Positions 7,578-17,553 of a DNA stretch of 64,000 bases are shown piece by piece; within the stretch, counting starts at the first letter, position 1, and each line of letters begins with the position of its first letter. The DNA is from Alcaligenes faecalis (lineage in GTDB: Bacteria > Pseudomonadota > Gammaproteobacteria > Burkholderiales > Burkholderiaceae_B). A program made the translations under genes and the position numbers. The notes beneath the pieces were generated by a model. It ran no database searches, was not told the origin of the DNA, and saw only the letters and a program-made list of their open reading frames with translations. The stretch is from contig NZ_CP168006.1 of the NCBI RefSeq assembly GCF_041521385.1, positions 1,888,858 through 1,952,857 on the forward strand, in the 5' to 3' direction.

Positions 7578-10500
7578 ATGGTGAACATGAATCGGCGTCA
7601 GTTCTTCAAAGTGACGGGGGCCTCGCTGGCCAGTTCCAGCATGGTTTTGCTGGGCGCTGCGCCCACCCCCGCCATGGCGGAAGTCAGGCAGTACAAACTG
7701 ACCCGCATGACAGAGACGCGAAATACCTGTCCTTACTGTTCTGTAGCCTGTGGAGTGCTGTTGTACTCCCGTGGTGACGGTGCCATGAATGCCGAGCCCA
7801 GTGTGGTTCACATCGAAGGCGACGCAGACCACCCGGTCAACCGTGGCACACTCTGTCCCAAGGGCGCAGGCTTGGTGGATTTCATCAAGAGCCCCAACCG
7901 ACTCAAATACCCCGAATACCGCGCCGCCGGCTCGGACAAATGGGAGCGCATCTCCTGGGAAGACGCTTTCTCGCGTATTGCCAAGCTGATGAAAGAAGAC
8001 CGCGACGCCAACTTCCAGACTACAACTGAAGACGGCACCGTCGTGAACCGCTGGCTGACCACGGGCATGCTGGCAGCTTCGGCCAGCAGTAACGAAGTGG
8101 GCTATGTCACCCATAAAGTCATCCGCAGCATGGGTGTTCTGGCGTTCGATAACCAAGCACGTGTCTGACACGGCCCGACGGTGGCAGGTCTTGCCCCGAC
8201 GTTTGGCCGTGGAGCGATGACGAACCATTGGGTCGACATCAAGAACGCGGATATTGTGCTGATTATGGGCGGCAACGCAGCCGAGGCGCACCCCTGTGGT
8301 TTCAAATGGGTAACCGAGGCCAAAGCACACAACAATGCAAAACTGATCGTTGTGGATCCACGCTTTACGCGTTCGGCATCCGTGGCGGACTATTACGCGC
8401 CTATACGTACTGGTACCGACATCACCTTCCTGGGTGGCGTCATCAAATACCTGCTGGATAACGACAAAATCCAGCACGAATACGTGCGCAACTACACCGA
8501 TATGCCCTTTATCGTGCGCGAAGACTTTGACTTCGAGCAAGGGCTGTATTCGGGCTACAACGAAGAAAAACGCAGCTACGACAAGTCCTCCTGGGACTAC
8601 GAGCTGGGCGAGGACGGTTACGTCAAAACCGACCCCACCTTGCAACACCCACGCTCGGTGTACCAACTGCTGCGCAAGCACTACGAGCGCTACACGCCCG
8701 AGATGGTGGAACGCGTCTGTGGCACGCCCAAGGACAAGTTCCTGAAAGTCTGTGAAATGCTGGCCTCGACCGCGGAACCGGGTCGCGCGGGCACCATTCT
8801 GTATGCACTGGGCTGGACGCAACACACGATTGGGTCGCAAATCATCCGCACCGGCGCCATGGTCCAGTTGCTGCTGGGTAATATCGGTATTGCCGGTGGT
8901 GGCATGAACGCACTGCGCGGACACTCCAACATTCAGGGGCTGACCGACCTGGGTTTGATGTCCAACCTGCTACCGGGCTATCTGACCTTGCCCAACCAGG
9001 CCGAGCAAGAGTTTGACGGCTACATTGGTGCACGCGCCCACCAACCGCTCCGCCCGAACCAGTTGAGCTACTGGCGCAACTACAAGAAGTTCCACGTCAG
9101 CCTGATGAAAGCCTGGTTTGGTGATGCTGCCCAGGCCGAGAACAACTGGGCCTACGACTACCTGCCCAAGCTGGACAAGCTCTACGACATGCTGCAGGTG
9201 TTCGAGCTGATGGACGAAGGCAAGATGACGGGCTACATCTGTCAGGGCTTCAACCCCCTGGCGGCGGCTCCGTACAAGGCCAAACTACTGCGTGGTTTCT
9301 CCAAGCTCAAGTACATGGTCATCATGGACCCGCTGGTCACGGAAACGTCAGAGTTCTGGAAAAACTATGGCGAACACAATGATGTCGATTCCGCTTCCAT
9401 CCAGACCGAAGTGTTCCGTCTGCCCACCACCTGTTTCGCCGAGGAAGAAGGCGCACTGGTGAACTCGGGCCGCTGGTTGCAATGGCACTGGAAGGCCGCC
9501 AACCCTCCGGGGGAGGCCAAGAGCGACATTGAGATCATGAGCACGCTGTTCACGCATATTCGCTCGCTGTACCAGAAAGAAGGCGGCGCCTTCCCTGACC
9601 CAATCCTGAACCTGTCCTGGCCGTACTCCAACCCGCACGATCCAACCGCTGCTGAACTGGCCAAGGAATACTCGGGGCGGGCACTGGTCGATCTGGTCGA
9701 TCCCAAAGATCCGACCAAGATCATACGTAAGGCAGGCGAACAGCTCGATGGCTTTGCCCAATTGCGCGACGACGGCACCACGCTCAGTGGTTGCTGGATC
9801 TATGCCGGTGCCTGGACGCAGCAAGGCAACCTGATGGCTCGCCGCGACAATAGCGATCCAACCGGCATCGGCCAGACGCTGAACTGGGCCTGGGCCTGGC
9901 CAGCGAACCGCCGCGTGCTCTACAACCGTGCGTCCTGTGACCTGAACGGCAAGCCTTTTGACCCTCGCCGCAACCTGATTCACTGGGATGGAAAACGCTG
10001 GGGTGGTGCGGACGTCCCTGACTACAAGGCCGATGAAAATCCCGCTGATGGCATGGGCCCGTTCATCATGAACCCCGAAGGGGTGGCCCGCTTCTTTGCC
10101 CGCAAAGGCATGGCAGAAGGCCCGTTCCCCGAGCACTACGAGCCCTTTGAAAGCCCCTTGAGCTACAACCCGCTCAGTCCTGACGAGCCTCGTGCCATGA
10201 CCAACCCGGCGGCGCGTATCTTCAAGGACGACCTGGCGGCCATGGGTACGGTAGACAAGTTCCCCTACGTGGGTACCACCTACCGCCTGACCGAGCACTT
10301 CCACTACTGGACCAAGCACGTGAAGCTGAACGCCATCGTGCAGCCCGAACAGTTTGTGGAAATTGGCGAGGAACTGGCCAAGGAAGTGGGCATTGTCCAG
10401 GGCGACCGCGTCAAGGTGTCCTCCAACCGGGGCTACATCAAGGCCGTGGCAGTCGTGACCAAGCGCATCAAGGCCCTGAACGTGGATGGCAAAACGGTCC

Positions 10501-10652
10501 ACCAAGTGGGGATCCCGCTGCACTGGGGTTTTGTAGGTCTGGCCCGACCTGGTTTCCTGATCAATGCGCTGACACCGCCCGTAGGGGACGGCAACTCGCA
10601 AACGCCGGAGACCAAGGCCTTTTTGGTTCAACTTGAAAAGGTTAAGGAGTAA
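7578..10652 (+). CDS. fdnG: Formate dehydrogenase N alpha subunit, selenocysteine-containing
   Basis: A 1024-residue molybdenum/tungsten-bis-MGD enzyme that oxidises formate to CO2 in the periplasm and passes electrons to the beta subunit. The reading frame crosses TGA 8166-8168, read as selenocysteine in the context NQARV-U-HGPTVAG, exactly where Fdh-N and Fdh-O carry Sec, and it runs on without a shift to TAA at 10652. A twin-arginine signal (NRRQFFKVTG) and an AMA cleavage site open the protein, followed by the 4Fe-4S ligands CPYCSVACG and CPKG. The start ATG 7578 follows GGAGAG at 7568-7573; ATG 7587 is a possible alternative. A SECIS hairpin directly follows the UGA. Length fits E. coli FdnG (1015). 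It would be miscalled as two genes if UGA were taken as stop. Confidence 0.97.
8166..8206 (+). promoter_or_regulatory. Bacterial SECIS element within fdnG
   Basis: The bases following the UGA form a hairpin whose apical part is GGCA (8183-8186), loop GGTCT (8187-8191), TGCC (8192-8195). The GGUCU apical loop and its distance from the UGA match the E. coli fdnG and fdhF SECIS elements, which SelB binds to deliver Sec-tRNA. The lower stem outside the apical part was judged by analogy, not folded. Confidence 0.88.
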
Positions 10653-10655
10653 GCC

Positions 10656-11573
10656 ATGGCCTTGCAATCACTCGATATCAAACGGCGCTCTGCAACCACC
10701 ACCCCATCGCCCAGCGTGCGCGAGCCCGTGGGCGGGGAGGTGGCCAAGCTGATCGACACCAGTAAGTGCATTGGCTGTAAGGCCTGTCAGGTCGCCTGCA
10801 TGGAATGGAACGATACGCGCGACGAAATCGGCCACAACGTCGGGGTGTATGACAACCCGGCCGACCTGACCGACAAGTCCTGGACCATCATGCGCTTTGC
10901 GGAGTATGAAAACCCCGCTGGCGACCTGGAATGGCTGATTCGCAAAGACGGCTGTATGCACTGCGAGGACCCAGGCTGCCTGAAGGCCTGTCCCTCGCCG
11001 GGCGCCATCGTGCAGTACACCAACGGCATTGTGGATTTCCACGAAGAAAACTGCATTGGCTGCGGCTACTGCGTGACCGGCTGTCCTTTCGATGTGCCCC
11101 GCATTTCGGAAAAGGACAAGAAAGCCTACAAGTGCACCTTGTGTTCGGACCGTGTGGCGGTCGGACAGGAACCGGCCTGTGCCAAGACCTGTCCTACCGG
11201 CGCGATTGTTTTCGGTACGAAAGAAGACATGCAGCATCATGCTGAAGAGCGTATTGAGGACCTGAAATCGCGCGGCTTTGAAAACGCCGGTCTGTACGAC
11301 CCGGCTGGAGTGGGCGGCACCCACGTCATGTATGTGCTGCATCACGCCGACAAGCCCGAGCTGTACAGCGACCTGCCCAAAGACCCGCAAATCAGTCCGA
11401 TGGTCTCGCTCTGGAAGGGAGTAGCCAAACCGCTGGGGGTTGCAGCGATGGCACTGACCGCTCTGGTTGGTTTCTTCCACTACATCCGAACCGGCCCGAA
11501 CGAGACTGACGAGGAAGACGAGCGCCGCGCCGACGAGGACGCCCGCAAGATCCAGGAGGCTCACCATGACTGA
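10656..11573 (+). CDS. fdnH: Formate dehydrogenase N beta subunit, four 4Fe-4S clusters
   Basis: A 305-residue electron-transfer subunit linking FdnG to the membrane cytochrome. Cysteine sets for four clusters are visible: [37 protein letters not shown] and CTLCSD with CAKTCP. A single C-terminal membrane helix ([21 protein letters not shown], about residues 262-282) anchors it, followed by an acidic tail. It begins 3 bp after the fdnG stop and overlaps fdnI by 8 bp, so the three subunits form one translational unit. It is exported with FdnG by the Tat route, having no signal of its own. Confidence 0.96.
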   Translation: MALQSLDIKRRSATTTPSPSVREPVGGEVAKLIDTSKCIGCKACQVACMEWNDTRDEIGHNVGVYDNPADLTDKSWTIMRFAEYENPAGDLEWLIRKDGCMHCEDPGCLKACPSPGAIVQYTNGIVDFHEENCIGCGYCVTGCPFDVPRISEKDKKAYKCTLCSDRVAVGQEPACAKTCPTGAIVFGTKEDMQHHAEERIEDLKSRGFENAGLYDPAGVGGTHVMYVLHHADKPELYSDLPKDPQISPMVSLWKGVAKPLGVAAMALTALVGFFHYIRTGPNETDEEDERRADEDARKIQEAHHD

Positions 11574-12219
11574 TCACAACCGCAAAGGCCTGATTCAGCG
11601 TTACACCGCCAGTCAGCGCATTAATCACTGGATTATTGCCATAAGCTTTGTGCTGCTGACTTTGTCCGGGCTGGCGCTGTTTCATCCGTCCATGTTCTGG
11701 CTGACCAATCTGTTTGGCGGGGGCCCGTGGACACGCATTCTTCACCCGTTTATTGGCGTGGTGATGTTTGTGTGCTTTTTCCTGTTTGCGGCACGCATGG
11801 TACGGCACAATATGTTCTCCAAGGGTGATGCGGCCTGGCTGCGTCACTTCAAGGACGTGCTCAACGCCAAGGACGAGCGTATCCCCGAAGTAGGCCGCTA
11901 TAACGCCGGGCAAAAAATCCTGTTTTTTGCGCTGGTGATCTTCATGATCGGCTTACTGGCAACGGGTGTGGTGATGTGGCGCGAATACTTTTCCGCCTTC
12001 TTCCCCATCTGGGCCATCCGCTTGGCCTCCGTGCTGCATGCGGTCTGCGCCCTGCTGATGATTTGCGCGATTATCGTGCACATCTACGCCGGTATCTGGG
12101 TAAAGGGTTCGGTCAAAGCCATGACCCAAGGCACAGTGACCCGTGCCTGGGCTTGGAAACACCACCGCGCCTGGTTCCGTGAAGAAATGGAAAAAGGTCC
12201 TAACCGTCCTGCCGAATAA
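11566..12219 (+). CDS. fdnI: Formate dehydrogenase gamma subunit, cytochrome b556
   Basis: A 217-residue di-haem b cytochrome with four membrane helices. It takes electrons from FdnH and reduces menaquinone or ubiquinone at the cytoplasmic side. Haem-ligand histidines sit in [22 protein letters not shown] and [20 protein letters not shown]. The start ATG at 11566 follows AGGAGG and lies inside the end of fdnH; the longer frame from 11467 is antisense-like text inside fdnH and was rejected. A terminator-like hairpin follows before fdhE. Confidence 0.94.
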   Translation: MTDHNRKGLIQRYTASQRINHWIIAISFVLLTLSGLALFHPSMFWLTNLFGGGPWTRILHPFIGVVMFVCFFLFAARMVRHNMFSKGDAAWLRHFKDVLNAKDERIPEVGRYNAGQKILFFALVIFMIGLLATGVVMWREYFSAFFPIWAIRLASVLHAVCALLMICAIIVHIYAGIWVKGSVKAMTQGTVTRAWAWKHHRAWFREEMEKGPNRPAE

Positions 12220-12247
12220 GCGGGGCTCTGTTTTATCAGCAACCCGG

Positions 12248-12284
12248 CTGCCATGCGCCATTTCGGGCATGGCAGTCTTGTTTT
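12248..12284 (+). terminator. Hairpin with T-rich tail between fdnI and fdhE
   Basis: CTGCCATGC at 12248-12256 pairs with GCATGGCAG at 12267-12275 (9 bp, 10-base loop), followed by TCTTGTTTT. It lies 28 bp after fdnI and 13 bp before the fdhE start. Partial termination here would lower expression of the maturation gene relative to the structural genes. Confidence 0.7.
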
Positions 12285-12296
12285 CAGGAGTCTGTC

Positions 12297-13223
12297 TTGC
12301 AACGCATCCTTCCGCGCGGCGAAATCGAAAGTCTGGACCACACCTCCATCCCCCGACTGCGCCTGCCTGTGCGAGCCAGCGTCTTTGCAGACCGGGCGGC
12401 GCGTCTGCGTCAATTGGCTGCCGACAATCCCGTTGGAGCCTATCTGCTCTTGCTGGCGCATCTGGTGGACGGGCAGCACAAGCAACTCACTGCGCTTGTC
12501 CCCGCCGAACTGCCTGCTGATGTGCTGGAAACGGCACAACAACACGGCATGCCGCCCTTGCTGGCCTCGGGCTGGAAGCGCGATCCGCAGTGGCTCAGTA
12601 TTCTGAGCAGCTTGCTCCATCACATGATCCAGACCTCGGATGTGCCTGCGGCTGCCCAAGAGGTTTGCCAGGGCCTGCTTAACAAAGCCGAGTCTGACCC
12701 ACAAAAGCTGGAAGATCTGGCTGACGCGATTCTGGCCGAGCAATTGCCAGAACAAGATGGTGCCGCCGCACCTTTTGTCATGGCCGCCTTGCAGGTCTAC
12801 TGGACGCACCTGGCCTGTTCGCTGACCGAGGGCCAACTGTCTGTAACCAGCCCCTTTGGCGTATGCCCATCCTGCGGCAGCCTGCCCGTATCCAGCGTGG
12901 TGCGTGTCGGTGGTCGTGAAGATGGCTGCCGCTACATGTGCTGCCCCCGTTGCAGCGTGGAATGGCATCTGGTGCGTGTCACCTGCTCGCACTGCGAAAG
13001 CACCAAAAGCGTGGCTTATCACGCCATTGAAGATGGCCCGGAAGGGATCAAGGCCGAGTCCTGCGACAACTGCCACACCTACCGCAAAATCTTCTATCAG
13101 GAAAAGCAGTTGGGCATAGACCCGGTTGCGGACGACCTGGCCAGCCTGGCTCTGGACGTTCTGATGGGCGAAGAAGGCTATTCCCGCGCCAGCGGCAATC
13201 CACTTCTTTGGCAGCAGTCTTAA
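12297..13223 (+). CDS. fdhE: Formate dehydrogenase accessory protein FdhE
   Basis: A 308-residue cytoplasmic protein needed for active Fdh-N/Fdh-O; family members bind the catalytic subunit and iron through rubredoxin-like knuckles. Four CxxC pairs are seen in the C-terminal half: CPSCGSLP, CPRCSVEW, CSHCES and CDNCH. Length equals that of E. coli FdhE (309). The start is TTG 12297, placed six bases after AGGAG (12286-12290); no ATG lies in a suitable place. It follows the terminator-like hairpin after fdnI and precedes selA. Confidence 0.93.
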   Translation: MQRILPRGEIESLDHTSIPRLRLPVRASVFADRAARLRQLAADNPVGAYLLLLAHLVDGQHKQLTALVPAELPADVLETAQQHGMPPLLASGWKRDPQWLSILSSLLHHMIQTSDVPAAAQEVCQGLLNKAESDPQKLEDLADAILAEQLPEQDGAAAPFVMAALQVYWTHLACSLTEGQLSVTSPFGVCPSCGSLPVSSVVRVGGREDGCRYMCCPRCSVEWHLVRVTCSHCESTKSVAYHAIEDGPEGIKAESCDNCHTYRKIFYQEKQLGIDPVADDLASLALDVLMGEEGYSRASGNPLLWQQS

Positions 13224-13235
13224 GCTAAGATTCCC

Positions 13236-13267
13236 CTACGCCTTGTCGCTTTGCGCACAAGGCGTAG
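13236..13267 (+). terminator. Strong hairpin between fdhE and selA
   Basis: CTACGCCTTGT at 13236-13246 pairs perfectly with ACAAGGCGTAG at 13257-13267 around a 10-base loop. No T-run follows, so it may be a Rho-dependent or processing element rather than a classical terminator. It sits between the fdhE stop at 13223 and selA at 13308. Confidence 0.5.
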
Positions 13268-13307
13268 CTGATGGACCCCGCCCATAGACTCAAATGCCTG
13301 CCTTTGA

Positions 13308-14729
13308 ATGATGAGCCCTACTCCTGAACTCTCCCCCGCCCACATCCCTTCCCTGGACCGCCTGCTGCGCTCGCCAGAGTTCCAGCCCTTGCTCAGCCAG
13401 TTCGGTCACACACGCGTCAGTCAGCACGCCCGCGTCCATTTGCAGGCACTGCGGGAGGCCGTGTTAAAGGGAGCACTACGCCCTCAGGATCTGGAGCCCG
13501 CCCAGCTCACTCAAGCATTGCAGGCCAAGCTGCAAGAAGAATCCAAGCTACAACTGCGCCCGGTCTTCAATCTGACCGGCACCGTGCTGCACACCAATCT
13601 TGGGCGTGCGATGCTACCGGATGACGCCATCCAGGCTGTCGTCCAGGCCATGCGCTCCCCCGCCAATCTGGAATTCGATCTGCACACCGGAGGCCGAGGC
13701 GACCGCGATGACCTGATCAACCCCTTGCTCTGCGAATTGACGGGCGCCGAAGCCGCCACGGTCGTAAACAATAATGCCGCCGCCGTGCTGCTGATGCTCA
13801 GCACCCTGAGCCCCCGACGGGAAACCGTGGTGTCGCGCGGTGAGCTGGTTGAAATTGGCGGCGCCTTCCGTATCCCCGACATCATGAAACGGGCAGGTGC
13901 CCGCCTGCATGAAGTAGGCACCACCAACCGTACCCACGCGGCTGACTACGAAAACGCCATCAACGAGCGCACCGCCATGTTGATGAAGGTGCATTGCAGC
14001 AATTACGCCGTCAAAGGCTTCACCAAAAGCGTTTCAGTCGAAGAAGTTGCACAGATAGCCAAAAAACACGGCCTGCCCACCAGCGTGGATCTGGGCAGCG
14101 GCACCTTGGTGGACCTGAGCCAATGGGGTCTGCCCCCTGAACCCACCGTGCGCGAGACCATCGAAGCCGGTGCCGATATCGTGACCTTCAGCGGCGACAA
14201 GCTGCTGGGTGGCCCCCAGGCGGGTCTGATCGTAGGCCGGGCAGACCTGATCGCCAAGATCAAGAAAAACCCGCTCAAACGCGCTCTGCGCGTGGGCAAA
14301 ATTACCTTGGCCGCGCTGGAACCGGTACTGGCCTTGTACCGTTCGCCAGAACGCCTGCCCGAACACCTGACCACCCTGCGTCTGCTGACTCGGCCAGCGG
14401 CTGAAATGCGTGCCCAGGCACTGCGTTTGGCACCTGTCTTGCAGCAATGGGTAGGGACACAATTTGTTGTCGAGCCCACTGCCATGCTGAGCCAGATTGG
14501 CAGCGGTGCTCTGCCCGAGGATGTGCTGCCCAGCTTTGGCCTACGCTTTGCCTACCCAGGCACAGGCCGTCCGGGCCGCCATCTGACTGCACTGGAAAAA
14601 CGCCTGCGCACTTTACCCCAGCCCGTCATCGGGCGTATTGCGCAAGATGCCTTTTGGCTGGACCTGCGTTGTCTGGAAGAGCCCTTTGAAGCCACCTTCA
14701 GCGCACAACTGACTCCCGAGCAAGCATGA
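13308..14729 (+). CDS. selA: L-seryl-tRNA(Sec) selenium transferase
   Basis: A 473-residue PLP enzyme that converts Ser-tRNA(Sec) to Sec-tRNA(Sec) using selenophosphate. The PLP lysine lies in [13 protein letters not shown], with the family blocks [27 protein letters not shown] and [13 protein letters not shown] also present. E. coli SelA has 463 residues. ATG codons at 13308 and 13311 are both possible. The last four bases overlap the start of selB (ATGA), so the two are coupled. Selenophosphate comes from SelD encoded at 26.2 kb. Confidence 0.97.
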   Translation: MMSPTPELSPAHIPSLDRLLRSPEFQPLLSQFGHTRVSQHARVHLQALREAVLKGALRPQDLEPAQLTQALQAKLQEESKLQLRPVFNLTGTVLHTNLGRAMLPDDAIQAVVQAMRSPANLEFDLHTGGRGDRDDLINPLLCELTGAEAATVVNNNAAAVLLMLSTLSPRRETVVSRGELVEIGGAFRIPDIMKRAGARLHEVGTTNRTHAADYENAINERTAMLMKVHCSNYAVKGFTKSVSVEEVAQIAKKHGLPTSVDLGSGTLVDLSQWGLPPEPTVRETIEAGADIVTFSGDKLLGGPQAGLIVGRADLIAKIKKNPLKRALRVGKITLAALEPVLALYRSPERLPEHLTTLRLLTRPAAEMRAQALRLAPVLQQWVGTQFVVEPTAMLSQIGSGALPEDVLPSFGLRFAYPGTGRPGRHLTALEKRLRTLPQPVIGRIAQDAFWLDLRCLEEPFEATFSAQLTPEQA

Positions 14730-16645
14730 TTGTTGGCACCGCAGGACATATCGATCACGGCAAAACCACCTTGATCCGCGCCTTGACTGGCGTGGATACC
14801 GACCGTCTGGAAGAGGAAAAAAAGCGCGGCATCTCCATCCAGTTGGGCTATGCCTATACGCCCTTACCCGACGGACAGATTCTGGGATTTATTGATGTTC
14901 CCGGCCACGAGCGTCTGGTACACACCATGGTTGCAGGGGCCACCGGCATTGATTTTGGCCTGCTGATCGTGGCCGCAGATGACGGCGTCATGCCGCAAAC
15001 CCGCGAGCATTTGGCGGTGCTGCAACTACTCGGGTTACAGGCCGGCGCCATCGTTCTGAGCAAGGCGGATCGCGCGGATGTGGCCCGGATTGAATCCGTC
15101 AAAGCCGAGCTGCAAACCCTTGTCCAAGGAACCTTTCTGGACCATGCGCCCGTCTTCGTCGTCGATGCCCTGTCCAACGACCGACCCGGTCTGGAAGCGT
15201 TACGCCAGCATCTGCATACACAAGCCCTGCAATCCGCCACACAGAATGGCCAAGGCTATTTCCGGCTGGCCATTGATCGTGTTTTCACCCTGCAAGGCCA
15301 TGGCACGGTCGTGACCGGCACGGTACACGACGGGGTGCTGGATCTGGACGGCCCGGCGATAGACTTGCGCCTGATGCCGCGTGGCACGCCAGTGCGAGTA
15401 CGCAGTATCCATGCCCAGAACCAGGCCTCGCGCCAGGCCCGAGCCGGCCAGCGTTGTGCCCTGAACCTGGGCGGGATGGATGTGCAGGATATCGAGCGCG
15501 GCGACTGGCTGGCCGACGCGCGATGCTTCATCCCCTCCACGCGTATCGACGTGGAACTGAGCCTGCTGGACAAAGATATCCCCGCCTTGCGCACCTGGTC
15601 GCCCTGGCATGTCCACATGGGGGCCGCACACCTGACGGCCCATGCCGTGCCTTTGGATGGCGAGTCCTTGCAGCCCGGCCAGACCGGCAAGGTCCAATTG
15701 GTCTTTGACCGTCCCATCTGCACCATGACGGGCGAGCGATTTATTGTGCGCAACGCCCAGGCTAGCGAAACGGTCGGCGGCGGGATTGTGCTGGACCCGA
15801 ATGCACCGGACCGCAAACGACGCTCTACAACGCGCCTGGCCTGGCTGGACGCCTTGGCACAATGGGCGCATGGTGGACCACTGGAGGGCCTGCTGGCCCA
15901 CGCGCCCTACGGGCTGGACGAGGCAACGCTGCTGCGTCTGTCGGGAGGATCTCAACAAGGTTTGATCGCCCCGGCCAATGCACGCTGGCACACGGGTTCT
16001 CGCCCACAAAGCCCGTCTATTTTGATCAGTGATGCACGCCTGGAGGCCCTGACCCAACACGTCGAAAGCGTCATGCTGCAGTTCCACGAACGCAGTCCCG
16101 ACGAGCCTGGCCTGTCCATCAGCCGTCTGCGACGCATGGCCGCCCCCACCATGCCCGACACCGTCTGGCAACTACTGACTGAACATATGCTAGCCGCCCA
16201 GCGTCTGGCACGTCAGGGGGCCTGGCTGCACACACCTGGACACCGCGTTACCCTGAGTCCGGAAGACCAGGCTTTGGCCAGTACCTTGCTGCCCTTGATC
16301 GAAGCCGGTCGTTTTGACCCACCTTGGACACGCGATCTGGCCAAAGAGACCGAAACCCCGGAAGACCAGACCCGCCATGTGCTGCGCCGACTGGTACGCC
16401 AAGGGGAGCTGTTTCAGATCGTGCATGATCTCTTTTATCACCGCCGCCAGATTGCCATCCTGGCTGATATCGTCAAGGAGCTGCACAGCGGCCAAGGCCT
16501 CAGTGCCGCGCAGTTTCGCGATGCCACGGGATTGGGCCGCAAACGGGCCATTCAGATTCTGGAATTCTTTGATCGCGTCGGCTATACACGACGGGTACGT
16601 GATCGCCATGTATTACGGGGGGAAGCCTGGTCGGCTGCACATTGA
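14726..16645 (+). CDS. selB: Selenocysteine-specific elongation factor SelB
   Basis: A 639-residue GTPase that brings Sec-tRNA(Sec) to UGA codons followed by a SECIS. It has G1 [10 protein letters not shown]3 DVPGHE and G4 SKAD, EF-Tu-like domains II and III (about residues 170-340), then four winged-helix domains whose C-terminal pair binds the SECIS loop. Length compares with 614 in E. coli. It overlaps selA by 4 bp and is followed 85 bp later by the selC tRNA gene. Its only visible client in the window is fdnG. Confidence 0.97.
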   Translation: MIVGTAGHIDHGKTTLIRALTGVDTDRLEEEKKRGISIQLGYAYTPLPDGQILGFIDVPGHERLVHTMVAGATGIDFGLLIVAADDGVMPQTREHLAVLQLLGLQAGAIVLSKADRADVARIESVKAELQTLVQGTFLDHAPVFVVDALSNDRPGLEALRQHLHTQALQSATQNGQGYFRLAIDRVFTLQGHGTVVTGTVHDGVLDLDGPAIDLRLMPRGTPVRVRSIHAQNQASRQARAGQRCALNLGGMDVQDIERGDWLADARCFIPSTRIDVELSLLDKDIPALRTWSPWHVHMGAAHLTAHAVPLDGESLQPGQTGKVQLVFDRPICTMTGERFIVRNAQASETVGGGIVLDPNAPDRKRRSTTRLAWLDALAQWAHGGPLEGLLAHAPYGLDEATLLRLSGGSQQGLIAPANARWHTGSRPQSPSILISDARLEALTQHVESVMLQFHERSPDEPGLSISRLRRMAAPTMPDTVWQLLTEHMLAAQRLARQGAWLHTPGHRVTLSPEDQALASTLLPLIEAGRFDPPWTRDLAKETETPEDQTRHVLRRLVRQGELFQIVHDLFYHRRQIAILADIVKELHSGQGLSAAQFRDATGLGRKRAIQILEFFDRVGYTRRVRDRHVLRGEAWSAAH

Positions 16646-16690
16646 ACCCGGAGCGTCATGCGGGAGTCAGGGCATGCAGCACCCTGATCG

Positions 16691-16719
16691 TTGAAGCGTA
16701 CTCAGCCCTAACGTATGAT
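16691..16719 (+). promoter_or_regulatory. Sigma-70-type promoter for the tRNA-Sec gene
   Basis: TTGAAG (16691-16696) and TATGAT (16714-16719) are separated by exactly 17 bp. Initiation would fall around 16726, a few bases before the mature tRNA 5' end at 16731. selC can therefore be made independently of selAB. Confidence 0.75.
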
Positions 16720-16730
16720 AGGGCCTCGAT

Positions 16731-16826
16731 GGAAAGCATCCGTGCCCGGTGGCACGGCCGGGCTTCAAACCCGGTTGGGGGCGTCAGACGTTCCCAGGTA
16801 GGTTCGACTCCTGCTGCTTTCCGCCA
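16731..16826 (+). tRNA. selC: tRNA-Sec (UCA anticodon)
   Basis: A 96-base tRNA of the selenocysteine type. It has an 8-bp acceptor stem (GGAAAGCA with TGCTTTCC), a long variable arm, the anticodon loop CTTCAAA with TCA at 16765-16767, and a T-arm GGTTCGACTCC. G73 at 16823 and an encoded CCA (16824-16826) end it. The extended acceptor arm and UCA anticodon set it apart from tRNA-Ser. It reads the UGA in fdnG with the help of SelA and SelB encoded just upstream. Confidence 0.97.
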
Positions 16827-16848
16827 GTTTCTTAAGCGCCCCCAACGC

Positions 16849-16873
16849 CACAGGCACTACTGAGACGCCTGTG
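16849..16873. terminator. Hairpin between selC and the convergent XRE-cupin gene
   Basis: CACAGGC at 16849-16855 pairs with GCCTGTG at 16867-16873 around an 11-base loop. It lies between the converging selC and XRE-cupin genes and could serve both. There is no T-run on either side, so support is modest. Confidence 0.4.
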
Positions 16874-16888
16874 TGTGTGTTGGCCAGC

Positions 16889-17485
16889 CTACCTCTCAGG
16901 CGTGGAACGACGCCCTGCTGTCGGCCCTGCGTCTGAGCAAGTCACCGCCAGTACCTGCGCCTGTTGATCCCCCAAGCTAAGCACACTATGGGGTAGCTCC
17001 GAGTCAAAATAAACGGAATCACCCACCTCCAAGGTCATGCTGTGTTCGGCAATGGTGACCTGCACTTGTCCTTGAATCACAAACAAAAACTCTTCCCCCC
17101 CGTGCGGGAAGGTCGGTGCAGGCTGCTGGTGGTCGTGTGGAGGGTAAATGATAAAGGGATCCATCAAGCGAAAACGTCGTCGCCCGGCCATGCTTTCGTA
17201 ACGGTACGCGCTGTGGCCGGCCACGCTGGGCAAGGGCATACGATCGTGCCGACGCACGACACACACACTTTCGTCTTGATCCAACTCCCCCTCTCCAATC
17301 AGTTGCGACACTCCCATGCCATAAGCCTGAGCCAGCTTGACCACGGTAGAGATAGAGGGCGCGCTGACAGCTCGCTCCAGCTTGGACAAATAACTTTTAG
17401 TCAGACCAGTACGCTGGGCCAATTGCTCCAGCGACAAGCCATGTTGGCGACGCAGAGCGCGCAAGCGAAAGGGAAGATGGGTCAT
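16889..17485 (-). CDS. XRE-family regulator with C-terminal cupin domain
   Basis: A 198-residue DNA-binding protein. An N-terminal helix-turn-helix (LRALRRQHGLSLEQLAQRTG, then SYLSKLERAVSAPS) covers about residues 5-62. A C-terminal cupin of about residues 110-185 carries GGEEFLFVIQGQVQVT, GDSVYFDSELPHS and the histidines expected to bind metal or ligand. Such regulators usually control nearby catabolic or transport genes. It sits last in a same-strand group with class II aldolase, GST-like and Bug-type genes, 68 bp after the aldolase, and probably governs that group. The inducer is unknown. Confidence 0.88.
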   Translation of the reverse strand: MTHLPFRLRALRRQHGLSLEQLAQRTGLTKSYLSKLERAVSAPSISTVVKLAQAYGMGVSQLIGEGELDQDESVCVVRRHDRMPLPSVAGHSAYRYESMAGRRRFRLMDPFIIYPPHDHQQPAPTFPHGGEEFLFVIQGQVQVTIAEHSMTLEVGDSVYFDSELPHSVLSLGDQQAQVLAVTCSDAGPTAGRRSTPER

Positions 17486-17553
17486 GTGGGCTAAAAAGAG
17501 GTGCGGCGCCCGAGGCCAGGCTCGGAGCGCATATAAAAAAGCAGCCTCTTATT

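Noticed and set aside
7512..8168. A separate 5' gene ending at TGA 8168, or a frameshifted fdnG pseudogene
   Set aside because: The frame does not shift, the TGA is at the invariant selenocysteine position, and a SECIS plus the whole Sec machinery are present.
7563..8924. Long antisense frame opposite fdnG (also 9348-10667 and 10668-11567)
   Set aside because: Histidine/valine-rich antisense artefacts of GC-rich codon use; the plus strand carries clear enzyme genes.
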